DNA of 64,000 nucleotides from Streptomyces fulvorobeus. Its GTDB lineage: Bacteria > Actinomycetota > Actinomycetes > Streptomycetales > Streptomycetaceae. The stretch lies in the NCBI RefSeq assembly GCF_013167895.1, contig NZ_BLWC01000001.1, positions 6,510,001-6,574,000 on the forward strand, read 5' to 3'. Positions 15,359-24,111 of the stretch are shown one piece after another. The first letter of the stretch is position 1. Every line of letters begins with the position of its first letter. The position numbers and the translations under genes were made by a program. The notes below the pieces were generated by a model. It was given only the letters and a program-made list of their open reading frames with translations. It ran no database searches and had not been told where the DNA came from.

Positions 15359-17560
15359 TCAGCTGGTGCGGCTGAGCTTGTTGTAGTTCTCCAGGACGTT
15401 GTAGAGACCGGCCAGCTCGCGGCCGTACTGGGCGGCGGCGGGACCGGTGCCGTTGTAGCGGGCGAGCAGCGCCTGTGTATTAGCCGCAGTGGTGGTCAGA
15501 TTGGGCCTGGCGATGCCGAGCTGGTAGGCGTTGTAGATGGTCAGGTAGGCGACTGACGGGATGTTGTACTCCGGCTCCTGGAGGTTGTTCCACACCGCGC
15601 GGGTGTCGCTGCTGGTCAACGGGGTGCCGTTGATAATGCCCTGCCGCATGCAGTAATTACGCGCGTCGATGGTCACCCATGCGAAGATCTGACCCCAGCC
15701 GGTGCTCGCGTCGTCCTTCAGTCCGGCCTTGACGGCCTCGTCCGCGAGCGCGTCCAGCGGGTTCAGCTTGCGCAGTTCCCACAGAACCGGGGCCTGGATG
15801 AGCGCCTTGCGGATCTTGAGCGTGCGAGCCAGGTTGGTGAAGAGCCAGTCGGCGTCCATGACCATCCCGAACGCCTCGGTCGTGGAGACGACGTTGTAGG
15901 TGACCCAGTCGTTGTCCGCAGTCCAGCCCTCGCCGCCGGTTTCCGGGACACCGATGGAGCCCAGGTACTGCCGCACATCGCTGAGCATTGGCGCCCTGTA
16001 AGCCGTCTTGTCCAGGTCGGTGTCCAGGTCGTCGTCCCGGGACATTCCGGGGTCGAAGTCGCCCTGTCCGGTGTCACGGCCGGAAGCGATGTTGTTGTCT
16101 ATCTCGATCGCACCGGTACCGGAGCCGACAGTGATCGTGGAGATTTGGTCGAACGCCCAGTTGGTGGGCAGCGGATACCCGAGGTTCCCGGAGAACCCGG
16201 AGGACATGTCGGAGACGAAACTGGCTGCCGCATAGCCGGCGTCCGCGACGCGCTGGCAGACATTCCGAGGACCGTAGACGCCCACCCCGTAGGCGGAGTT
16301 CTCTCCGATCGTGCGCATCACGCCACGGAAGTGCGGGAGGACGTAGTCGGTGACCTCGCCGTCCATGGCGTCGTAGTCGACGGCGAAATAGATGATGCTG
16401 CCTGCCTTGAAGCCGTGGATCTTCGCCCACTCGATGGCGTTGGTGGCGTCGATGCAGCCCTGGGAGTAACTGAAGTAGTCGGCCGAGCGGCTCCACGTCT
16501 GGTAGATGGGGAAGCAGCGCAGCCCGGCGCCCTTGATAGTGGCCAGCTCGCCAGGCTGGATCTGCTTCTCGGGCAGCGAGGTGCTGGAGGGGTTGGAGAG
16601 ATAGCGCCCGATGTACATGTAACCGGCAGCCTTCAGCGCTGCGGCGCGCGAAGGGGTAATCATGGTGACGCCGTCGCAGGCCGTTCCCTTACGCGACTGG
16701 TCGCCGTAGGAGACGAGCAGCGAGGCCCAGGTCTGGAAGTCGCCCTTCCCGGTGACGGGGAGCTTGGAGAAGGACTGGAAGGTCTGCACACCGCTCTGCA
16801 CGGTGGCCGTGAAGTCTCCGAAGGGGACGTTCCGCTTGTTGAGGATCATGGCAGCGGTGAAGAGCCTTGCCCAGACGCCGGTGGTTCCCGTGCTGACCGT
16901 GTGCAACTTCAGGCCGGACTGGGTTCCGGGGCCGAAGGCACCGTTCGCGGTGCCATCGGCCATGCCCAACTCGTACTGGATGGCGAAGAGCATTGACTTG
17001 GCCACGTCGCGGGAGTGGTGTCCGTCACAGGGGATGACGTAGAAGTCCTTGCGCAGCAAGTATCGGCCGTTGAGCCACTGCTGGATGGAGCGGATGGTTT
17101 CAGAGCCGCCGCTGACCGTAACGTAGGCGTCCATGTTGAACAGGCCCTTGGTCGACTTCGGCCAGAGGGAACCGCCCGGGTAGACCGTCGAGACACCCAT
17201 GTTCTGGTGGAGCTTGGTGACGGCGGCCTTGACTCTGTCGTTGTACGTGCCGTCGATCTCACCGCCGTCGTACCCCTTGCAGTACAGGGCAGACTGGATG
17301 ATCCGGCAGAAGTTCGCCGACGGAGCAGTGCTGTCGTCGATCTTCCCGTACAGCTCGCCGATCTTGCCGAGGGTGGTCGGTCCAAAGGAGTTGGACAGAG
17401 CGCTGATGCCCATTTCATACTGAAGCGCCCTGGTAAGGGCGTACATGACGGTCCAACCAGTTTGTCCGTTCTCCTCCAGCTTGGATATACCGAGCGTTGC
17501 ACCGTTGTTGTACGTGGTGTTGATGAACCTCTGGGCGCGCTGCACCATCTCGTCGGCCAT
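15359..17560 (-). CDS. DUF1906 (glycoside hydrolase-like) protein
   Basis: The 733-residue protein has no signal peptide. The first 290 residues contain peptidoglycan-binding-like repeats (SALYCKGYDGGEIDGTYNDR; later GMADGTANGAFGPGTQSGLK). The DUF1906/Rv2525c-like domain covers roughly residues 300-500, with YIGRYLSNPSST, IYFAVDYDAMDGEVTDYVLP and GVYGPRNVCQRVADAGYAAA. This TIM-barrel-like fold is related to lysozyme-like glycoside hydrolases. A C-terminal helical part of about 200 residues follows. The start ATG is preceded by GGAG with 7-base spacing. It heads the operon with the membrane and Tat-exported genes. Cell-wall action is likely; the lack of an N-terminal signal implies another export route. 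Confidence 0.88.
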   Translation of the reverse strand: MADEMVQRAQRFINTTYNNGATLGISKLEENGQTGWTVMYALTRALQYEMGISALSNSFGPTTLGKIGELYGKIDDSTAPSANFCRIIQSALYCKGYDGGEIDGTYNDRVKAAVTKLHQNMGVSTVYPGGSLWPKSTKGLFNMDAYVTVSGGSETIRSIQQWLNGRYLLRKDFYVIPCDGHHSRDVAKSMLFAIQYELGMADGTANGAFGPGTQSGLKLHTVSTGTTGVWARLFTAAMILNKRNVPFGDFTATVQSGVQTFQSFSKLPVTGKGDFQTWASLLVSYGDQSRKGTACDGVTMITPSRAAALKAAGYMYIGRYLSNPSSTSLPEKQIQPGELATIKGAGLRCFPIYQTWSRSADYFSYSQGCIDATNAIEWAKIHGFKAGSIIYFAVDYDAMDGEVTDYVLPHFRGVMRTIGENSAYGVGVYGPRNVCQRVADAGYAAASFVSDMSSGFSGNLGYPLPTNWAFDQISTITVGSGTGAIEIDNNIASGRDTGQGDFDPGMSRDDDLDTDLDKTAYRAPMLSDVRQYLGSIGVPETGGEGWTADNDWVTYNVVSTTEAFGMVMDADWLFTNLARTLKIRKALIQAPVLWELRKLNPLDALADEAVKAGLKDDASTGWGQIFAWVTIDARNYCMRQGIINGTPLTSSDTRAVWNNLQEPEYNIPSVAYLTIYNAYQLGIARPNLTTTAANTQALLARYNGTGPAAAQYGRELAGLYNVLENYNKLSRTS

Positions 17561-18145
17561 CGAGCTACTCCTGAACTAAGAGGGATGGGGGCAGCCCTTG
17601 CAGGGAAGGGTGCCTCGGGGTTACCGCTCGAGCTGGCCCGGGCGCGCCGTTGCGGTGGAGTCGGGGCGTCGCTTCCGGCCGAAGGTGCAGTGAGTGCACG
17701 GTCCATGTATCGGACTTCTGCCGCTCGCGAAAAGATCCTTCAAAAGACACGTTCGCATTGCTCAAAGAAACCAAAACAATGCAAAGGAAGCGGTATCCGT
17801 TCTTTCGGCAGGGGTACGCGCGAAGCCATGTTCTCAGATATTTTCTGCACCGATCGCAGCAGGGCGATTCGGTCACTGCCAGCCCTCGCGGGACTCTGAT
17901 GCTGCCTCAGCAACGACATAAATGGAAACAACTTTTTGCTGTCATAGACGGGCCCATGTACGACTTGTGTCGAATGATCGATTTCCCACCAAACTAGATG
18001 GCCGACCAGAGTTGTGCCACAGGCTCCGCACCTGCCGCGCCATCACGTGCCGGCCCCGGGGCTGCCCACGGCATCGAACTCCACCGCCTGAGCAGGAGTT
18101 TGGGCTGTCAGCTGGGATCCGCTCGTCGACGACTAAGGCCCCGAG
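17561..18145. other. AT-richer intergenic region
   Basis: No convincing gene is seen in these 585 bases. Several short frames exist on both strands, but none has a family look or a good ribosome binding site. The stretch from about 17720 to 18000 is clearly less GC-rich than its surroundings and probably holds the promoter of the DUF1906 operon. The right end must have lost the 5' part of the ABC permease gene. Confidence 0.4.
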
Positions 18146-19216
18146 ATGGGCACCGCAGCAGCCCAGATCGACACTCGTTTCAACCAGCTCACCGCGACCG
18201 AGGTCGCCGTCGAGGACACGGGCGGACACGACGCCGATCGCGTACCGCTGGCCTTCCCCGCGGATCCCGACCGGAAGATGGCTCACGTGAACGGGGTCGA
18301 GGCCGCCGGTGTCTACTGGAAAGTCCGCCTCCCCTCAGGCGACTCGGTCCGCTCTTCCCCGGTCGACGACGGCCACGGAGCTGTGTCCCAGACGCCTGTC
18401 ATTGCAGCTTACTCGGGCGTGCTCTCCGCAGCCAAGCCGCACTTCGTCCAAGGCCGCGGCTACAACGCGTTTCACGACACACACCATCAGTCCGTGGCTG
18501 TGCTCGGGTCATCGACGGCCACCCGCCTGGGCATCAGCACGCTCCGGACACAGCCCGCCATCTTCGTCGGTGACACTGCATTCACGGTGGTCGGCATCTT
18601 CGACGACACCAAACGCATGCCCGATCTGCTTCTGTCCATCGTCGTCCCCAGAACCAGCGCGGAACAGATCTGGGGACCGCCGCAGGACGAGCGCGCCAAG
18701 ATGCTCATCTCCACGAAGCTGGGCGCCGCATCCCAGGTCGCGCACGAGGCCGCCTTCGCCCTGCGCCCCGACCATCCCGAATACTTTCGGGCCATTCCAC
18801 CACCGAACCCCAAGGCGCTTCGCACCGCCGTCAGCAGCGACCTGGGACAGCTGTTCCTCCTGCTGTCGATCGTCTGTCTCATTATCGGGGCGGTCGGCAT
18901 CGCCAACACCACCCTGGTCGCGGTCATGGAACGCATCAGCGAGATCGGACTCCGGCGCGCTCTCGGGGCTCGCGCCCGCCATATCACCTGGTAGTTCCTG
19001 ACCGAATCAGCTGCCCTCGGTCTGGTCGGAGGGATCGCCGGAACAACGCTCGGAACGGTCGTCGTCGTCTCCTTCCACAACGCATGGACCCCCGTCCTCG
19101 ACCCGACAACCATCGCCACAGCACCCGCCCTCGGACTCGCCACCGGTCTCCTGGCAGGCCTGTACCCGTCCTGGCGCGCTGCCCGAATTCCTCCGGTCGA
19201 GGCGCTCCGTCGATGA
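18146..19216 (+). pseudogene. MacB/FtsX-type ABC transporter permease, truncated and interrupted
   Basis: The first frame (18146-18994) begins inside the protein at TAAAQIDTRFNQLTATEVAV, passes through the extracytoplasmic MacB domain and reaches the transmembrane segment LFLLLSIVCLIIGAVGIAN and VMERISEIGLRRALGAR. A TAG at 18992-18994 interrupts it. The same frame continues FLTESAALGLVGGIAGTTLG through YPSWRAARIPPVEALRR to the stop at 19216. Family members usually have Gln where the TAG stands, so CAG to TAG is the likely change. The N-terminal membrane helix and about 70-100 residues are missing. No ATPase partner is nearby. Confidence 0.82.
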
Positions 19217-19316
19217 CACACCGGCGCCGACTCTTCAGCAGTGCGAGGGCGGCCCTGGAGTTGTGCACGTCGGCTGTGGTCACGGGGCCAAGGAGAAGGC
19301 GGCGACGACTGCCGGG

Positions 19317-19757
19317 TCACCCCGTGACGGTGTCAGGAGAGGACGGAGCGGCCTGTCCGGGGAGCGCGGCGTCGACGAAGGCCCGCACGACAGCGGCCGC
19401 CTCGGACGGCGTGACGTCCCTGACCCAACTGCTGGTGGACTGCCAGCCGCTGCATTCCAGCTTGAACCGGTGAACACCGGGCGTGGGCTTCAGTTCGCGG
19501 GCGTACGGCTGCTTGCGGCACCGCCCGTGCCGCTCGGTCCGCTCGAGGTGTGCGTGGACCACGTTCTGGCGGAAGCGGGGCGGCAGGGTCCGCTGCTCAG
19601 GGCAGCCGCGGCACTCCAGAAGGTGCAGGGCACCGCCTTCGAGCCGGAGGAAGTAGTCGGGAGGTGTCTTGCACTCGCGGTTGTTGCAGCCGCCGCAGAG
19701 CGGCCCGCGGACGTGACCGTGCTCGTGGCAGTGGTCCCACGCGTGGCTTCGCTCACT
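19317..19757 (-). pseudogene. endonuclease VII (HNH-type) domain protein, 5' truncated
   Basis: The minus-strand frame reads AWDHCHEHGHVRGPLCGGCN, followed by ECKTPPDYFLRLEGGALHLL, LECRGCPEQRTLPPRFRQ and HRFKLECSGWQSTSSWVRDV to a stop at 19317. WDHCHEHG-x-RGPLCGGCN is the His-Cys core of recombination endonuclease VII-type domains. The start is missing: the frame meets a stop at 19758-19760 a few bases from the left end of the ISL3 element at 19764, so the element or a linked deletion removed the 5' part. Confidence 0.65.
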
Positions 19758-19833
19758 TCAAGCGGTTCTGGCACGACTTCCGTGATGCGCGCACGCTGAG
19801 TGACGACTGACGCTCCGATCAGGCTCCGGGAAG

Positions 19834-21588
19834 TTGCCTGAAAATGACCAGGGCCAATCTTGGTGTGGTCGACAGTGCGGCGTCGTGGAAGAGACATCGC
19901 CCCCTCTGGAGGGCCTGCTGTTCCCGTCCATCGCGGACGTGTCGGTGCTGTCGCTGGACGTAAGCCACGAGGCGATACGCATCGACGTCTCCAGTACGGC
20001 GGCCGGGGCGGCATGCCCGGACTGTGGGAGCGAGTCGACCCGGGTGCACAGCTCTTACCTGCGGTTTCCTGCAGACGTGCCCAGTGGGGGACGTCTGGTG
20101 GTCCTGCAACTGCGAGTCCGGCGGTTCTTCTGTCCGGAGTCTTCCTGTGCTCGGCGGACGTTCGCTGAGCAACTGCCGGGACTGACCCGGCGGCACAGCA
20201 GGTGGACGGAGCGGTTGCGGTCGACTCTTGCCGCGGTGGGTCTCGCCCTCGCCGGCCGGGCCGGCGCCCGGATGGCACGGGCCTTCGGGGTGTCCATCAG
20301 CCGCAGCGCGGTGTTGCGGCTGCTCGATGCATTGCCCGAACCCGAAATACCGGCCCCGCGGGTGGTTGGTGTTGATGAGTACGCCACACGCAAAGGACGG
20401 GTCTACGGCACGGTGCTCGTCGACGTCGAGACCCGTCGGCCGGTGGATCTGCTGCCTGACCGGGAAGCGTCCAGCCTGGCCGCATGGCTGGAGAAGCGTC
20501 CCGGGATCGAGATCGTCTGCCGGGACCGCGCGCCGTTCTTCGCGGAAGGCGCCACAGCCGGGGCACCCCAGGCGACGCAGGTCGCCGACCGCTGGCATCT
20601 GTGGCACAACCTCGGGGAGGCCGCTGAGCGGGCTGTCGCCCGCCACTGCCAGTGCCTTCGCGTCCTGGTCCCCGATCGCGAGGGGAAGGCCGACGAACCG
20701 GCGCCGCCCGAGGAGAAGGCGGACTCTCCATGGCGGAGCGGGCGGTTCGCCAACCGCGTCCGAGCCAGGCACGCCACGGTCCACGCGCTGCTGGAAGCCG
20801 GCCACAACCGCCGCTCCATCGGGCGTCAGCTCCAGATGACCCACCGGACCGTCAAAAGCCTCGCCGACGCTGCGAAGCCGGAAGACCTCTTTCGCGGCCA
20901 GTGGCAGCACAACAGGACCTCCGTCCTCGACGAGTACAAGCCCTACCTGGACGAACGCTGGGACGAGGGCTGCAGCAACGCCTGGAACCTCTGGGAGGAG
21001 ATCGTTCCCTTGGGTTATCGAGGCAGCTACGGCCGGGTCAGCGCCTACCTGCGCGAGAAGCGCACCTCGCCACGGCCGGTCACCGCGCAGCCGCCGGCAC
21101 CCCGCGTGGTGACGAGATGGATCCTCAGCCGACCCGAGACGCTGACCGAGATCGAACAGCTCCGGCTCAAGGCCGTCCTTGCCAACTTCCCTGAACTCGA
21201 CGCCCTGACCGGTCACGTCCGGTCCCTCGCCCAGATGCTCACCGAGCGGCAGGGGGAACGACTTCCGCAGTGGCTCGATGCCGTCCGCCAGGACGACCTC
21301 CCCAGCCTCCACACTCTCGCGGCCGGCATCGACCGCGACCGCGACGCCGTCATCGCCGGCCTGACCCTGCCCTGGAACTCCGGCGTCGTCGAGGGACACG
21401 TCAACCGGATCAAGATGCTCAAGCGCCAGATGTTCGGTCGCACTGCTCCGCAAGCGGGTCCTCCTCGCCCCGTGACCGATGTCAGTGGCTCCTGGAACCA
21501 TGCCTTCGTCCGAGACAGCCGTATCAGGAGCCATGCATGGGAACGTGGGGAACCGGCCCGTTCGACAGCGACCTCGCCGCAGACTTAG
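19834..21588 (+). CDS. ISL3-family transposase
   Basis: The 584-residue frame contains the N-terminal zinc-binding pattern CPDCGSESTRVHSSYLRFPA with RRFFCPESSCARRTF, and then the DDE core. The first Asp is in VVGVDEYATRKGRVYGTV, the second in IVCRDRAPFFAEGATAGAPQ, and the Glu in VEGHVNRIKMLKRQMFGR. The true start may be GTG 19885 (VEETSPPLEGLLFPSIADVS) rather than 19834. Near 21455 the frame shifts away from the usual ending LLRKRVLLAP, which lies in another frame and stops about 21470. The last few residues are therefore altered, but the catalytic core is intact. Confidence 0.85.
   Translation: MPENDQGQSWCGRQCGVVEETSPPLEGLLFPSIADVSVLSLDVSHEAIRIDVSSTAAGAACPDCGSESTRVHSSYLRFPADVPSGGRLVVLQLRVRRFFCPESSCARRTFAEQLPGLTRRHSRWTERLRSTLAAVGLALAGRAGARMARAFGVSISRSAVLRLLDALPEPEIPAPRVVGVDEYATRKGRVYGTVLVDVETRRPVDLLPDREASSLAAWLEKRPGIEIVCRDRAPFFAEGATAGAPQATQVADRWHLWHNLGEAAERAVARHCQCLRVLVPDREGKADEPAPPEEKADSPWRSGRFANRVRARHATVHALLEAGHNRRSIGRQLQMTHRTVKSLADAAKPEDLFRGQWQHNRTSVLDEYKPYLDERWDEGCSNAWNLWEEIVPLGYRGSYGRVSAYLREKRTSPRPVTAQPPAPRVVTRWILSRPETLTEIEQLRLKAVLANFPELDALTGHVRSLAQMLTERQGERLPQWLDAVRQDDLPSLHTLAAGIDRDRDAVIAGLTLPWNSGVVEGHVNRIKMLKRQMFGRTAPQAGPPRPVTDVSGSWNHAFVRDSRIRSHAWERGEPARSTATSPQT
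21486..21533 (+). promoter_or_regulatory. hairpin covering the DUF4259 ribosome binding site
   Basis: TGGCTCCTG at 21486-21494 is perfectly complementary to CAGGAGCCA at 21525-21533. The second arm contains AGGAG, the ribosome binding site for the ATG at 21537. When the RNA folds, that site would be hidden. An effect on expression is inference. Confidence 0.4.
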
Positions 21589-21953
21589 TCGATGAACTTG
21601 AGGGACTCACCCACCAGCAGGTCATTGACGTGCTGGGGCGGGCATTCCAGCGAGTCACCTACTCGGGAGAACGCGTCGATGGCGGAGACGGAGCCGAAGC
21701 TGTTGCCGCCGGCGCTCTCGTCGCGAGCACCCTCCCGAACAGTCCCATCGTGATTGACCCGGACGACGGCCCCAGGGAACCGCTGCCCGAACTGCCAGCC
21801 TCCTTTCGCGCGTCGGCGAGACTCGCACTGGACCGGGTTCTCCAGGACGGATCAGAAATGGCAACCGGCTGGGTGGACAGCGCCGACGCCGACCAGTGGC
21901 GCCAGGAAGTACGACACATCCTCCAAGCACTCGAAACACCCACTGATCACTAA
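21537..21953 (+). CDS. DUF4259 domain protein, IS passenger
   Basis: The 138-residue protein starts MGTWGTGPFDSDLAADLVDE, the typical opening of DUF4259 proteins. It continues with an Ala-rich middle and ends WRQEVRHILQALETP. The function of the family is unknown. The gene overlaps the end of the transposase frame by 52 bases in another frame and ends 8 bases before the right inverted repeat, so it moves with the element. Intact coding sequence inside an IS suggests recent capture or a useful function. Confidence 0.82.
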   Translation: MGTWGTGPFDSDLAADLVDELEGLTHQQVIDVLGRAFQRVTYSGERVDGGDGAEAVAAGALVASTLPNSPIVIDPDDGPREPLPELPASFRASARLALDRVLQDGSEMATGWVDSADADQWRQEVRHILQALETPTDH

Positions 21954-22176
21954 TCGTGACCGCTTCACGGAAGTCGTGCCAGAACCACTAGATATCAACG
22001 AAGCCATCCAGCCTATTTGAGTAGAGTTGGCTTGAATGCTTCCCGGCTCGAGGTCCACGTGTGGTTCAGTGATACTGCCGAACAACGGCAGCAACGTTCA
22101 CTGCCCGATCTGCCTCCACACGACGGTGAGTACGCAGTTGTGCAACCGTTACTCGAAGAACCTGGGAGTGGTTCTC

Positions 22177-22626
22177 ATGGTGGGATTGAAGGACACATCG
22201 AAGGTGAAGAGCCGCACGAGGAAGGCCGGCCTGGCCGTGACCGCAGCCGCGTCGGCTGTCGGGATGGTCTTCGCGGCGACACCCGCGGCCGCCGCAGGCT
22301 CCGCCAACTTCTCGGTTGTTTATACGGCGAGCTACTACCAAGGCACGGCCACCTGGTCCAACCGGTCGGTCGGCGTCGTCGGGTCGTTCAAGGCCAGCAA
22401 TTGTCGGCGGGTCTACGTGAAAGCGTTTGCAGGCAGCACCACACTGGACTTCCAGAGCAGCAGCACCTGGTGCAACCGAACCGGGCCGGCGAACTTCACC
22501 CTTGACGCGAACGTCGTCGGTGGGTCCGACAACATCTGGGTCTACATGACGACCGAAGACCCCGATAATGTCCTCGCAGCACAGACCTGCTACCGCGTCG
22601 GCTACTGCGTCAACGGCCGGGAGTAG
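22177..22626 (+). CDS. small secreted protein
   Basis: The frame is open from 22036, but ATG 22177 is preceded by GGGAG and starts a proper signal peptide (KSRTRKAGLAVTAAASAVGM, cleavage near AAAAG). The mature protein of about 110 residues is beta-rich and hydroxyl-rich, with FSVVYTASYYQGTATWSNRS and conserved Cys residues (SNCRR, TWCNRT, TCYRVGYC) that could make two disulfides. Function unknown. A hairpin terminator follows 17 bases after the stop. Confidence 0.7.
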   Translation: MVGLKDTSKVKSRTRKAGLAVTAAASAVGMVFAATPAAAAGSANFSVVYTASYYQGTATWSNRSVGVVGSFKASNCRRVYVKAFAGSTTLDFQSSSTWCNRTGPANFTLDANVVGGSDNIWVYMTTEDPDNVLAAQTCYRVGYCVNGRE

Positions 22627-22643
22627 CCTCAATTCTTTCGTGG

Positions 22644-22674
22644 CGGTCCGTCGGCTTCGTCGGCGGGCCGTTTT
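22644..22674 (+). terminator. rho-independent terminator
   Basis: CGGTCCGTCG pairs with CGGCGGGCCG through eight Watson-Crick and two G-U pairs around a GCTTCGT loop, followed directly by TTTT. It lies just after the secreted-protein gene. Confidence 0.65.
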
Positions 22675-22733
22675 GGTTGTACGGCGTCGGTCTCGCTAAT
22701 GACAGAAGAACCTGGTGCGGGTCGACCAGCGGG

Positions 22734-23018
22734 TCAACGGTGAGCGGCCGGGCCTGGTCGAGGCCACGGGCGCAACCACAGCAGATGCAGCACCGCTGCC
22801 TTCACCAGCGGCCGGGGATACGCCGGCACCAGGAATGCCTCGCCCAGCGACATCCCCTCCAGTCCCACCACCCGCAGGGCGTTGAGCAGCTCGGCGTCGA
22901 AGAGCCAGTCCCGGCGGTAGCCGGCCAGGAACCCGATGTTCTCCAGCAGGTGCGGGTCCGGCTCGCTCCACACCTCGTAGCGCCACCCGCGCAAGTCGAC
23001 CGCGTCCCGGGTCCACGC
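22734..23018 (-). pseudogene. TnsA-like transposase endonuclease subunit, C-terminal remnant
   Basis: The minus-strand frame reads FAWTRDAVDLRGWRYEVWSE, PDPHLLENIGFLAGYRRD and PLVKAAVLHLLWLRP. This resembles the end of the TnsA-like subunits of heteromeric (Tn7-like) transposons in Streptomyces. The nuclease core normally lies upstream and is missing, replaced at about 23019 by an IS110 fragment on the other strand. The very end is also shifted. The match is by motif order only. Confidence 0.48.
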
Positions 23019-23136
23019 GAAAGCGGTGGTGATCGACGCCGACGGCAAGCGGCTGCTGTCCCGCCGCGTGCTGAACGACGAGATCGAGCTGCTCCAGCTG
23101 CTCCCGCCGGTCGCGGCGCGCTTGGCCCAGACGTGA
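23019..23136 (+). mobile_element. IS110-family transposase N-terminal fragment
   Basis: The stretch encodes VVIDADGKRLLSRRVLNDEI and ELLQLL, which match the region just after the first catalytic Asp of IS110-family (RuvC-like) transposases. Fewer than 40 residues remain. Confidence 0.5.
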
Positions 23137-23155
23137 GTGATGGTCTGCATGAGGC

Positions 23156-23212
23156 TGTCAGTGGAGAGTCGTCACCTAGATGTCAGTGGTGTAGCCCTAG
23201 TGACCTGCTAGT
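23156..23212. repeat. short repeats beside the TnsA remnant
   Basis: TGTCAGTGG occurs at 23156-23164 and 23181-23189. GTCACCTAG at 23171-23179 faces the roughly inverted CTAGTGACC at 23198. Tn7-like ends carry spaced protein-binding repeats, and the location next to TnsA fits, but the copies are few. Confidence 0.3.
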
Positions 23213-23886
23213 TCTCGCTGTCGGGTTGTGACGGATTGGCGCTGACAATAGTGACGAAAGACCAGGCCATTCTTGTGCCGACTCCTATGGCAGCCAGCTA
23301 TTCACGCAGGTGAGAGGTGTGCAACTCCCTGCCGATCGACCTGTTCTGAGTATGGCCAGGGTCATGATGCTCGGTCTGCAGGCTGCAGTGATCGGCGAAA
23401 GTGCGTCTGGTGAGGGCTTGGCCGCACGAGTGGGCGCCGGTGAGGAGACGTTGCTGTTCGCTGCTGCTGACAGTCCGGGTTGGGCGATGACGGTGTTGAT
23501 GTGCGGGCGCAGGTGGGGCGCGCGTTCGCGGTGCGGTACAGCTGTTGGGTGCTGCCGATCAGGTAAGGCGTCCTGCCGGAATGGCGGATGACGTACTTGA
23601 CTGCGCTGCGGTCGAGTGTTCGCAGCAGTGCGTCGCCGATCCTGTACTCGCGCCGTTGCGCGCCGCGATGCCTCGTACAGTCCGTCGACGCAGGTGCCAG
23701 GCGTCGCGCCTCCACCCCTGGGTTGAGTAGTGGGATCAACCCCGCCCCGCTCAGATCAGGCCGCTGGTCACGGTAGGGAAATATGCGCGTGTCGCATGCG
23801 CCGGAGGCGGGATGCTGGTGTAAGCAGGCTCGAACCCCACGGCCACAGACGTCTGGTGGGGAGCAGGGATCGGGGTGGGGCTCGTG
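23213..23886. other. stretch without a supported gene
   Basis: Short frames exist on both strands, for example a minus-strand segment SAVKYVIRHSGRTPYLIGST near 23560, but none shows a recognisable family, a good start and a normal length together. The sequence looks like fused remnants between the TnsA/IS110 scar and the next gene fragment. Confidence 0.3.
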
Positions 23887-24111
23887 ACAGACAGCGCGTA
23901 CGAGGAGCTGCAGATCGGCGGGTTGGGGCCGGCCACGTTCGAACTGCTGCGGAGGCTGGTTTACCAGGTGCGCCGTGGCACTGGTTTTCCACCCCCGAGG
24001 GACACGCGGTGTGGAGCGATGACGCGGCTTACGACGTGATCAGCGCGATGTTGTCCCAGGAAGGAGCGGGACAACGGTTCGTGACCGTCTGTTTCACCCA
24101 GGACTGCCGCG
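23887..24111 (+). pseudogene. N-terminal fragment of a conserved Streptomyces protein
   Basis: GTG 23887 begins VTDSAYEELQIGGLGPATFE and LLRRLVYQVR. After a one-base shift in the C run near 23985 it continues PPEGHAVWSDDAAYDVISAM and GQRFVTVCFTQD. The order matches the start of a conserved Streptomyces protein often found near sigma-factor-like genes; I cannot name its function. At about 24111 the frame runs into the 3'-truncated XRE regulator on the opposite strand, so both genes lost their ends at one junction. Confidence 0.42.

Larger units (their letters stand above)
19764..21986 (+). mobile_element. ISL3-family element with a passenger gene
   Basis: The left end at 19764-19789 begins GGTTCTGGCACGACTTCCGT. 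The right end at 21961-21986 is its inverted complement, identical at 25 of 26 bases. The 2223-base element contains the transposase and, between the transposase and the right repeat, a DUF4259 gene. The 8 bases outside each end (CTTCAAGC and ACTAGATA) do not match, so no target duplication is visible. Confidence 0.82.

Noticed and set aside
19819..21534. Minus-strand 571-codon frame over the ISL3 transposase
   Set aside because: Antisense shadow of a transposase with a full catalytic set and matching terminal repeats.
19756..21994. Target site duplication for the ISL3 element
   Set aside because: The 8 bases flanking each end (CTTCAAGC and ACTAGATA) do not match.
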